Of a stretch of 64,000 nucleotides of DNA, positions 58,701 through 64,000 are shown in pieces. Location: NCBI GenBank assembly GCA_037200975.1, contig JBBCGI010000001.1:2914001-2978000 (forward strand), written 5' to 3'. Within the stretch, counting starts at the first letter, position 1. Each line of letters starts with the position of its first letter. The notes below the pieces were generated by a model. The model saw only the letters and a list, made by a program, of their open reading frames with translations. It did not search any database and was not told the DNA's origin. A program made the position numbers and the translations under genes. This stretch comes from Pseudomonadota bacterium (GTDB lineage: Bacteria > Pseudomonadota > Gammaproteobacteria > Steroidobacterales > Steroidobacteraceae).

Positions 58701-58894
58701 CACAGGCATTCCGGGAGGCAGCGCGCGTCCTGGGTGCTGGAGGGCGACTGACAGGAAGCACTGGTCCAGCTGCCAATCTCGCCGCAATTCGGAGCGGGCT
58801 TGAGCAAGCTGGCTTTCGAGATATCAAAGTTGGATACGACTTGGGCGACGCCGCCGGAAACTATCGAGTCATTTTCTCTGGAACAGGCCCATGA
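52748..58894 (+). CDS. SpvB/RHS polymorphic toxin with methyltransferase-like C-terminus
   Basis: A 2048-residue protein. Order: signal peptide (residues 1-28), SpvB-type domain (about 35-330; GSFTYQIPLWTPPGAGGIQP, LTLTYDSQRGTGITGPGWAL), FG-GAP repeats (DFDGDGRSD, DVNGDGRGD, DFDGDGVSN, DFDGDGLMD; about 345-700), YD/RHS repeats (YDAFGNTTKVRD and others; about 970-1600), and the RHS core (NDHLGSIASIL...SLNRYSYVLNNPLSATDPSGF, ending near residue 1771). The last ~277 residues are the variable toxin. Its final part (QSLPFRSGSMSSVSLEG, then PQAFREAARVLGAGGRL and LEQAGFRDIKV) reads like the C-terminal half of a class I SAM methyltransferase with a degenerate motif I (VVGSGARQG). The next gene overlaps by ATGA, as immunity genes do. 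Confidence 0.9.
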   Translation: MKNMKTYLHRALLILTLIAGLPGVSTAAVGRTEGSFAVSPTGSFTYQIPLWTPPGAGGIQPKLTLTYDSQRGTGITGPGWALNGLSAITRCNRTVAQDGFVGQVLLGYSDILCLDGKHLRVDISSGYYGQPGTKYDTELAEFSKITLVSTTNTDPDYFTAKTKDGLTYEFGNTPDSRVKPSASSLFHYMWLVNKVTDRAGNSYKVTYGLGAAGTSNTAVPISIEYSPTSAGASTYLYSVTFDYAAKAAEFPNTTDPGTRSYVAGNLIVNTNLLKAVKVSHSGSLVKRYALGYELAPTTLRPRISTITECASADATNCLAATTLGYQNGAAGMTTTAIPAASGSTYLGSPDFDGDGRSDVMYVESGTVKVARGTSSGGFLPAISLGAIGNGLVGYADLSNKGFDDVVIKQGSSFVAYSWIGGAVTTVSLTVAPPGSPNKYGLVDVNGDGRGDFMAIIKAYNASTRLYTLTAHTYLNSSQAKNSISFGTVKTYSTTVSCPTSPATPCDADILTGTEFGPGPRLDFDGDGVSNVVMRMLLPTAAIGASIGYVRFLAFNGTTFADIGGLSGQQGAAVLPQIAGFALVNDDSCTDVLMRSPASVITSACGGVAGEAISVSGTPLASIDWNSDSRTDVLIQYGSNFGALVSTEAGFGAVVDTGVPISPSAAANAFALDFDGDGLMDLGTWSSSGISVYRHALPSTPPDLVTSITDGFGVNVSPTYGSILNGNYTIGTTAVSPEQDFARALYVVTSLTSTSGATDGSPGTYTQNFWYYEGRENLDGRGFEGFKRVRITDTRNQLIRNIYRATDFPYTGMVTTDELLQGDGTPITRTENLYGDILVDPANNNWRHFVYLDSSVTEVFEAEPAVSGSTVNGVSFRKTTVDPTVYDAYGNATTIVTSVQDTFPGSPLFGALWTTTVTHTVTPNVVNWCLNLPTQTSVTKTAPGSAATTRTTSFTPDYVNCRINAETVEPGDPRWQVATGYGYDGFGNVNQIAVTPVSGQNQTARTAYVGWGATGRKPESVTNAMNQVSYTGWDYRFGTRNSVTDPNGLTTSWTYDTFGRLLREDRPDQTHTEYALSACGAGNECFTAAKTKVDVKLFPVGAGASPMRIDTQELDIFDRPIRTLQPLLGSVISEVTNSFDQYGRLSARSIPHSKDAASHNVSYLYDLLGRTSQVRRPVNQATPGTLVGTSIAYKGPTTITTDSLGHTSKLRRNPLGLIVQSFDALDHDTDYEYDAFGNTTKVRDYRDTDTVLTYNVRGMKMSSNDPDMGSWTYDYYPLGELRRQTDAKGQITDFEYDALSRLKKRLELEAHSVFTYGVTQASHDVGQLAKVEQLTPGGSLLYSETYGYDAKGRLSSQQIQSDATYQYDYGYDALTGLQSSVSYPSVPGYRLSLQYVYQNAMLQEVKDSTTNTAYWHINAVNPLGQVTQELLGNGVITNRTIDAVTGRASNVTSGLNGGTALRNENYLYDDAGNVTQRQKYSSSLVTLSENFHYDALQRLTSSDLGGVGNLTTTYDDIGNVTSRSDIANGATWEYADPAHKHAVTKAGTNTYSYDANGNAVTRSGKTISWTSYNYPTAINGPNKKLTFSYGPDRGRFKQVYENGGVIETTVYIGAALEKVSLSGVNDYRHYIRANGATIAVVSRTGGTTTTRYLLNDHLGSIASILDSSGAQIVRESFEAFGARRDAEEWDPGCACSTLAQMASITRHGFTGHEMIGGYSMGLIHMNGRVMDSVTGRFLSADPLVQFPFNGQSLNRYSYVLNNPLSATDPSGFAGEYGDYRSGWNEREYDSGFSISFGWAWPTTCVYCNRYVWKQPRFARQNLLPMSRATPAAAEGPAVIAEEGPKKAWDELGFFGKWAMLRNRITEDIYASKTDEQLAEQITYAEQRRNDIAISREIGVGPSPGLLRAVQGLGRGAPALTRAAEATAARGAELVVGSGARQGVVTVARDTLAGTPNVMGRVQSLPFRSGSMSSVSLEGLPFTELGPQAFREAARVLGAGGRLTGSTGPAANLAAIRSGLEQAGFRDIKVGYDLGDAAGNYRVIFSGTGP

Positions 58895-59253
58895 ATACCG
58901 GATTGAAGAGTTGGTCGGACCGTCTCCGTCAGGCCGAACGAGAGTTGGAAGCGAATCCGGTAGATATTCAGATTTGCGACTCCTTTTGGGAACTTCTCGA
59001 CGGTGGCGTCGGAAATAACCTGAAGGGACTGGAACGAGCAATTCGCACGTACCGTCCTGCGGCGCTCTCTTCTGAAATCGGCATAGCTAGGCTCACTGAT
59101 GCTCTCTTCGAAGTATTTGAGACTTCGGGAAGGCTTCCGATTAGAGCAGACCTAGGGCCTGAGCTATATAAGCGCATATTCGATTTGACCGTCGAACCGG
59201 AACTGGGTCATCTAGGTTGGCTAAGAAAATCGTTGCTGACGCAACCTGGCTAG
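58891..59253 (+). CDS. Candidate immunity protein for the RHS toxin
   Basis: A 120-residue soluble, mostly helical, mildly acidic protein (KSWSDRLRQAERELEANPVD, FWELLDGGVGNNLKGLERAI, RLTDALFEVFETSGRLPI) with no signal peptide or helix long enough to span a membrane. Its ATG overlaps the RHS stop codon, the standard position of a cognate immunity gene. A cytoplasmic antidote fits a toxin that acts on a cytoplasmic target, as a methyltransferase-like domain would. No family recognised; the role is inferred from position. Confidence 0.68.
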   Translation: MNTGLKSWSDRLRQAERELEANPVDIQICDSFWELLDGGVGNNLKGLERAIRTYRPAALSSEIGIARLTDALFEVFETSGRLPIRADLGPELYKRIFDLTVEPELGHLGWLRKSLLTQPG

Positions 59254-59333
59254 GATCTGCGGCAGCGATTGGTGAGACGTGAGTTGAGCGAGTTGTTTCG
59301 AGCAGGCGTGCAATTTGACATGCGAGCTGTTAT

Positions 59334-60134
59334 TTGAGCACCGACGAAGAGTTGTCGGCTGAGTCAACTTCAGGATGCCAATTGGCCAAGCTACGTAAAT
59401 TTTCATGCGCCAGCGCAGCTGTGCTTCTTCATTGGCTCTTCATTCAGCCGATATTGCTGGGTTCGCAATCTGCGAAGCATCCGATCCCTGAGAAATCGGG
59501 CCCGGGCGCCAGCGCGGCTGCATCCGATGATGCTAACTACATGACTCTTGTCATGGTAAGCGTGCCGTCCGAATCGCAATCCGAAGTCACTGACGATCTC
59601 GCTTCAGTAGGCGCTGCAGAATCCGACCTGCTCATTCAGATCGCCAGTGCCGATCCCGCGCCTCTCTTGGAGCCAAATCAATTCGAGCAGGAAGAAGTGA
59701 GCGAAGAGGCCGCGCATACCGCCGGCGATCCGGCAATCCAGTCAATCATGTTCGGGCGCTATACCGAGCAGATCGATGCGCGCATCCAGCGTGCGTGGCG
59801 CAAGCCGCGCAGCCCCATTGCGTCGCCAACCGGGGACAAGCAAGGCCGCATTCACACGAAAACCGAATTCGAGTGTCAGGCGCGAATTTCCCAGGATCGC
59901 GATGGCAATGTCACCGAGGTCGAGTTCATGCAATGCGATGGCAGTTCGGCATGGCAGCTCTCGCTCGTGCAAGCAATTCAACGCGCGTCGCCATTGCCGT
60001 CGCCGCCGAGTCCAACGGTATTCACAAACGTGTTGACGCTGTCGTTCGAAGCAAGAGCGTACACGCCTGGCTATCGGGAGGATGAGTACGAGCCGGCGGG
60101 AACGGAGTTCGTCCAAGCGCGCTACGCGCAATAG
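59334..60134 (+). CDS. TonB/TolA C-terminal-domain-like membrane protein
   Basis: A 266-residue protein from a TTG start. It has one N-terminal helix ([20 protein letters not shown]), an acidic periplasmic spacer (about 50-140), and a C-terminal domain of about 110 residues ([60 protein letters not shown]) with the pattern of TolA/TonB C-terminal domains. Such proteins transmit inner-membrane energy to outer-membrane partners. No ExbB/ExbD genes are nearby. It is the last gene of cargo B, separated by 80 bases from the immunity candidate. A TTG start behind no strong ribosome-binding site is a weak point. Confidence 0.65.
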   Translation: MSTDEELSAESTSGCQLAKLRKFSCASAAVLLHWLFIQPILLGSQSAKHPIPEKSGPGASAAASDDANYMTLVMVSVPSESQSEVTDDLASVGAAESDLLIQIASADPAPLLEPNQFEQEEVSEEAAHTAGDPAIQSIMFGRYTEQIDARIQRAWRKPRSPIASPTGDKQGRIHTKTEFECQARISQDRDGNVTEVEFMQCDGSSAWQLSLVQAIQRASPLPSPPSPTVFTNVLTLSFEARAYTPGYREDEYEPAGTEFVQARYAQ

Positions 60135-60177
60135 CTGGCCGCGCCGCACGTCGGCAAACTGGCCGCGTACAACCCCG

Positions 60178-60590
60178 TCGGGCATCCGCATCCTAGCGCG
60201 CGCGATCGAAGAGCCGCTGCGTCAGATCGTCGAGAACGTTGGCGAAGATGCCGCGGTTGTCCAGAACGCCGTCAAGGCTGGCAAGGGTGCCTATGGCTAC
60301 AACGCGGGCACCGGCGAGTACGGCGACATGCTGGGAGAGGGCATCCTCGAACCGGCGAAGGTCACGCGTCTCGCGCTGCAGAATGCGGCGTCGGTTGCGG
60401 GTCTGCCTCTCACGACGGAAGTCACGTTCGCGGAAGCGCCGAAGTACGATGAGCATTCACACGGCGGTGCGCCGTGTGGAATGGGCGGAATGGATATGTA
60501 AGGAGCGGAAACGCTCGTTACAGCCAGGCGCTCTACGTCTAGCTAGAGAAGATGGAAAGTCACCGCGGGAAACTGCCGGGGATTTTTTGT
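60178..60590 (+). pseudogene. Partial groEL 3' end, copy 3, with an open frame
   Basis: From GGCATCCGCATCCTAGCG (60181) to TAA (60501) the sequence reads [20 protein letters not shown] and continues without stop through [20 protein letters not shown] to the GGMDM tail. It then runs into GGAGCGGAAACGCTC, CGTCTAGCTAGAGAAGAT and a weakened terminator (GTCACCGCGGGAAACTGCCGGGGATTTTTT). About ten of ~107 residues differ from native GroEL, including several non-conservative ones (L to Q, L to P, D to Y). There is no start codon, so it is not a gene. The left edge matches that of copy 2 within about 10 bases. Confidence 0.95.
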
Positions 60591-61277
60591 TTCGGTCCGC
60601 TGGGCATCGAGCCGGGCTGGCCGCGTCGGCGACCACTTCGCAGTCGGCGTGTACGTCCAAACCCAATTGTTGTTGAGGGCTTTCATGACGATCGATTTGC
60701 CATCCGGCGTCGCTTTAATCGGGCTGTTCGCGGGAAGCATCCCGGCCATGGCGAGCATCTGCGGATCCGGCGGGGCGATGTATTCGGATTGCGCCGTCAC
60801 GCCTCCTTTGTACGGGCGAAGTTTCGGGCCACAGGACTCCGAGACAAGCGTTTCGGGATGAACGCGCTTGCCGATCAGTTCGACAGCTTCGCCCGGCGCA
60901 GTTTGCTTGATCTCGACGATGTCGAAATGTTCATACGGGCCGTTGATCTTTCCGTCCTTGCAGCGGAGCTCCATGCCGGACAGGTTGGTCGCAGTGCCGG
61001 GAAGATTCTGGAACTTGGGAAGGCCGACAAAAATATTCTTCTTCCGGTTCCAATCGAAAGACAGCGTCACGCGGTCCCTGACGTCCGCATAGAGATCCGC
61101 ATCGACTGGCGGAATCTGAACGTGTTTGTCGGCGATTTCGCCGACGACCTCGAAGTGGACGATCTCGACCTTCGACCACTTTGCTTCTGCGGCCGCATCG
61201 AAGTTCTGAGAAAAGGCAGGCGCGGCAATCATCGTCATGGCGCAAACAAGGGTTGCGGCGGTCAGCCTGAATTTCAT
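60543..61277 (-). CDS. Periplasmic protein, unknown, with 3' end fused into groEL repeat
   Basis: A 244-residue protein with signal peptide MKFRLTAATLVCAMTMIAAP..FSQ. The body has KWSKVEIVHFEVVGEIADKH, VTLSFDWNRKKNIFVGLPKF and NLSGMELRCKDGKINGPYE; no family is recognised. After NNNWVWTYTPTAKW the frame continues through the antisense of the groEL-copy terminator (PRQFPAVTFHLL) and stops in its CTAG sequence. The natural C-terminus is therefore probably lost or replaced at the junction. The expressed protein may be slightly altered. Confidence 0.7.
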   Translation of the reverse strand: MKFRLTAATLVCAMTMIAAPAFSQNFDAAAEAKWSKVEIVHFEVVGEIADKHVQIPPVDADLYADVRDRVTLSFDWNRKKNIFVGLPKFQNLPGTATNLSGMELRCKDGKINGPYEHFDIVEIKQTAPGEAVELIGKRVHPETLVSESCGPKLRPYKGGVTAQSEYIAPPDPQMLAMAGMLPANSPIKATPDGKSIVMKALNNNWVWTYTPTAKWSPTRPARLDAQRTETKNPRQFPAVTFHLL

Positions 61278-61670
61278 GGGCGGGTTCCTTGGAACGATGA
61301 CGGGAATCTGCGTGAATCGGCGCGAGCAGGTTCAAGCCTGGCTCTGCGACGACGAAACGCAGCGAGCCGCAGTGGGAGCGAGTATTTGCTCGAAACATCC
61401 AAATCGCCATTTCTTTCGCAAAGATTTTGCCCGGCAGAGCCCGCGGCAACTTATTGATTGCGAAGGTTCAGGAGTCGAGCCCGGGAGTTCCGGTGCCGCT
61501 CGCCCATGGTTGAACATACTTAATTCGTCGAGTCGTGGTGTATCGCAACTACCGTTCCAGGCGCGATACGGTGGCCGCCGGGATTTCGCTGCGTTTCCAC
61601 TTCGGCTTATGAGATAGTTCGGTCGCTCGCTGCCGTCATATAACTAGAACACACGGCAGAGTAGGTACAG
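61278..61670. other. Gene-free divergent region in cargo C
   Basis: About 390 bases between two divergent genes. Short frames here have no recognisable content or good starts. Presumably it holds the promoters of both neighbours; no repeat or RNA gene seen. Confidence 0.5.
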
Positions 61671-63629
61671 GTGCCTAACCACATCCGTTCCATTCTTGCT
61701 CCGACGCTGGCCTCGATCCTGCTGGCCCTCCACCTGTGTGGATGTGGCGGCGGTGGCGGCGGTTCCGGCGGCAAATCCACCCCGCCCCCGCCACCGGCTG
61801 CGATGACGCTGTCGCCGAAGTCCGTTTCCGCGACCATCACCGAGGGCTCCACCGCCACGCTGACCGTCACGTACAGGCTGACCCAGGCCGCATTCGACGC
61901 GGTGGATCACTTCGAATTCGATGATATCGGCGACGGCCAGATCGCGGATGCCTACCTCGTGCAGTCGAACGGCAATCTGTCGGCCACCGTCGAGTTTCAT
62001 TCCTACGGCCTGACGCGGGGGCAATACTCGGGCACGCTCAACTTGTACCTATGCAAGGATTCCAGCTGTCGAACGACCGTGGACGGATCGCCGTTCGCGC
62101 TGCCGTACAGCATCAAGGTGGACCCCGCACCGCCGCCTCCGCCACCACCACCGCCCCCGCCGGCGCCGGTCGTGACGCCCGATCCGCTGCTGATCTCGGT
62201 CGAAGCAAACGACCAGGGCGAAGTTTCGATCCGGGCGCAGGTGTCCGAGACGGCTGCGGTGTATTTCGGCGTGAGCGATCCCCAGGGCCGCTTCCAGAAC
62301 GACACCGAATTCCTGTCCCAAGTAGGCAGCGCCTACAACATCAAGTTGCGGACGTTGGCGATTGCGACACCCGGCAACTACACGGGCACGCTCACCTTGT
62401 GGGTGTGCGACTGGTCGCCGTGCACTTCGGGCACGCAAGGCAACCATTCGGCAGCGACAGTCGGCTACACCATCACCGTCACTCCCGAAGTGTTGCTGCA
62501 ACCGGTACCGACGGTTACGGGCCTGCCAGAATGGGAGACTTTCCAGGGCAATGCGGGCCATACGGGCCACGTCCCGGTGACGCTCGACGCGAGCAGATTC
62601 GCTCCGCGCTGGAGTTGGAAGTTGCCTCCCGGCAGCACGACCACGCTGCGTCCGGTGACGGCGGGATCAGGGAAGGTGTTCGTATCTGCAAGCGGATACT
62701 TCATCGCCAGCACGCTGTATGCACTCAACGAGTCCGACGGAAGTCTCGCCTGGCAACACGTCTTCGGTGACGTGTTCGCGCTCAATGATCCGGCCGCGTG
62801 GGGCGGTCGGGTGTTCGTCGCGACGTCGGGTCACGAGGACACGGCGATGTGGAGTCTCGACATCGCGGACGGCACAGTGAAATTCCGCACTGATTTCGAT
62901 GCCCAGTGGGAGCACTACCTCGCTCCTACGGTCAAGAATGGTTACGTGTACACGAACGGCGGCTATTACGGCGGCATGTACGCCTTCAAGGGCACCACCG
63001 GCGCCCAGCGATTCTTTGCCGGCCTCGAACAATACGATCTGTGGACGCCCGCAGTCGACGACACCCAGGCTTACGCGTACACGGGATACAACTTCTTCGC
63101 GGTGAATCGTCTGACCGGAGAGCGCACCGTCACGATCAAGAACAGCACGTTCAACTGGATGGGTTACTCACTCAACATGTCGCCTGTCCTGCCCGGTGAC
63201 GGCTCCGTGCTGGTCGTCGATGGTGTCTTCAGCAACGTGCACTCCAACCACCTCATCCGCTACGACCCCGTCCAGGGCGGGGAGTGGTGGCGGGTCGACG
63301 GCACGTTCACCAGCAATCCCGTGGTCTCCGGGAACACGGTGTACGTGCTCAATTCCACGAGTAACCAGCTCGAGGCTCGAGACCTCGCGACGGGCGCAAT
63401 CCGCTGGACGTGGGTTGTCGGCAATGCGCAGGAAACGTTGCCGGTCGGCAACCTGGTGGTGACGGACAACCTGATATTCGTGGGCACGAACCTTTCGACC
63501 TACGCCATCGACCTCGCCACGCATCAACCAGTGTGGAGCACGGCGAATGTCGGCTCGCTCGCGATCTCGTCAAACAAGGTGCTCTACATCGTGAAGCCGA
63601 GCGCGATCGAGGCGTTCAGCCTCTTCTGA
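61671..63629 (+). CDS. Lipoprotein with two Ig-like domains and a PQQ-type beta-propeller
   Basis: A 652-residue protein from a GTG start. The signal ends in ALHLCGCG (lipobox), then poly-Gly and a Pro-rich linker. Two related beta domains (about 45-150 and 170-285) each end in the same pattern, YSGTLNLYLCKDSSC and YTGTLTLWVCDWSPC; a poly-Pro stretch ([11 protein letters not shown]) separates them. The rest (about 300-650) is a propeller with PQQ-like blades (STLYALNESDGSLAWQH, NQLEARDLATGAIRWTW). It is probably an outer-membrane-anchored, cell-surface protein. It shares no obvious operon partner and ends 41 bases before groEL copy 4. Confidence 0.85.
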   Translation: MPNHIRSILAPTLASILLALHLCGCGGGGGGSGGKSTPPPPPAAMTLSPKSVSATITEGSTATLTVTYRLTQAAFDAVDHFEFDDIGDGQIADAYLVQSNGNLSATVEFHSYGLTRGQYSGTLNLYLCKDSSCRTTVDGSPFALPYSIKVDPAPPPPPPPPPPPAPVVTPDPLLISVEANDQGEVSIRAQVSETAAVYFGVSDPQGRFQNDTEFLSQVGSAYNIKLRTLAIATPGNYTGTLTLWVCDWSPCTSGTQGNHSAATVGYTITVTPEVLLQPVPTVTGLPEWETFQGNAGHTGHVPVTLDASRFAPRWSWKLPPGSTTTLRPVTAGSGKVFVSASGYFIASTLYALNESDGSLAWQHVFGDVFALNDPAAWGGRVFVATSGHEDTAMWSLDIADGTVKFRTDFDAQWEHYLAPTVKNGYVYTNGGYYGGMYAFKGTTGAQRFFAGLEQYDLWTPAVDDTQAYAYTGYNFFAVNRLTGERTVTIKNSTFNWMGYSLNMSPVLPGDGSVLVVDGVFSNVHSNHLIRYDPVQGGEWWRVDGTFTSNPVVSGNTVYVLNSTSNQLEARDLATGAIRWTWVVGNAQETLPVGNLVVTDNLIFVGTNLSTYAIDLATHQPVWSTANVGSLAISSNKVLYIVKPSAIEAFSLF

Positions 63630-63669
63630 AGACGCAGTTTTTCGCCGTGACGAGTCGTTCGGTGTCTCC

Positions 63670-63956
63670 CCAAGAGGGTGAACAAGGTATTGACGTTGCG
63701 CTGTTCCGCGCGCTGAAGGCTCTCGAGGAGATCGAAGGTTCGAACGAAGACCATGCGGGACTGCTGCTCACGACGGAAGTCATGATCGTGGAGGCGCCGA
63801 AGAACGACGAACATGCACACGGCGGCGCTGCGCCGGGTGGCATGCGCGGACCGGATATGCAGGGAGCGTAGACGCTCGTTACTACCGGGCGCCCAGCGTC
63901 TAGCTAGAGAAGATAGAAGGCCGTTAGCAGGAAACCGCCGGTATCTTCTTTTTTAT
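63670..63956 (+). pseudogene. Partial groEL 3' end, copy 4, with internal deletion
   Basis: GACGTTGCGCTGTTCCGCGC onward matches groEL from about 41842 through LKALEEIEGSNEDH, then jumps to [14 protein letters not shown] (groEL about 42126), so roughly 220 bases are deleted in frame. It runs through HGGAAPGGM, then GGAGCGTAGACGCTCGTTAC, GCGTCTAGCTAGAGAAGATAG and a badly decayed terminator ending CTTCTTTTTT. The left edge lies further upstream in groEL than in copies 2 and 3. It seems the most degraded copy. Confidence 0.92.
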
Positions 63957-64000
63957 GCCAAATTATCTGTCAACGAACGTCGGCGCGATGCGCGTCAAGA

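Noticed and set aside
60082..60501. Long frame that includes a GroEL C-terminus, possible second groEL gene
   Set aside because: It has no start codon of its own; the ATG at 60082 lies in another frame of the TonB-like gene. It lacks the first ~440 residues of GroEL and is best read as a displaced 3' fragment.
61237..61617. 126-residue frame in the cargo C intergenic region
   Set aside because: It begins inside the start of the minus-strand periplasmic gene, and shows no domain, ribosome-binding site or coding-like composition.
42334..64000. Prophage or ICE with its own integrase
   Set aside because: No integrase, terminase, capsid, relaxase or conjugation gene is recognisable in the island part of this window. 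Mobility is inferred only from the groEL repeats.

Overview
The window is GC-rich, gammaproteobacterial chromosomal DNA. Three gene orders point there: rhlB divergent from trxA-rho, aroQ-accB-accC-prmA followed by dusB-fis, and purH-purD after fis. Low-complexity Gly/Arg tails, short palindromic repeats and the TfpX/TfpZ, CYTH-CHAD and DUF465 families suggest a lineage near Steroidobacteraceae or the Xanthomonadales-Nevskiales. That placement is an inference from gene content, not from a search.

Region 1 (1-40298) is the core genome. It holds: an MMPL/RND exporter cut by the window edge; a PLP decarboxylase and a metallo-beta-lactamase-fold protein; a minus-strand block (TfpX/Z-like, arfB, mscS, DUF465, PHP phosphatase); yrfG; rhlB | trxA-rho; an outer-membrane-like lipoprotein; cbpA-cbpM; a flavin oxidase; a FAS1 protein; a cyanide-insensitive-type cytochrome bd operon with a tiny third subunit; yheU; a class A beta-lactamase; and a long minus-strand run dsbD-tlpA-aroQ-accB-accC-prmA-SUFU-like-DUF3426-dusB-fis-purH-purD-CHAD-sixA. 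Three large palindromic repeats lie between genes (2229-2400, 9798-9888, 22404-22498). The last two belong to one family.

Region 2 (40191-42333) is groES-groEL with a sigma32-like promoter, a CIRCE operator and a strong terminator.

Region 3 (42334-64000) is accessory DNA built on one repeated plan. After intact groEL come three cargo blocks, and each block ends in a partial, diverged copy of the groEL 3' end with its downstream hairpin and terminator (48844-49378, 60178-60590, 63670-63956). Cargo A is less GC-rich and carries a SIR2-HerA anti-phage pair, a KTSC protein, a Cas4-like/DEDD double-nuclease protein (DUF2779) and a wrecked TPR-GGDEF gene. Cargo B carries a ten-repeat fibronectin III exoprotein, a 2048-residue SpvB/RHS polymorphic toxin with a methyltransferase-like C-terminus, an overlapping candidate immunity gene and a TonB/TolA-like membrane protein. 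Cargo C carries a periplasmic protein whose 3' end runs into the groEL repeat and a PQQ-propeller lipoprotein. The simplest reading is serial acquisition of defence and toxin cargo at the groEL 3' end: each incoming unit supplies a replacement 3' end and leaves the old one downstream. No integrase is visible here, so the mechanism is open.
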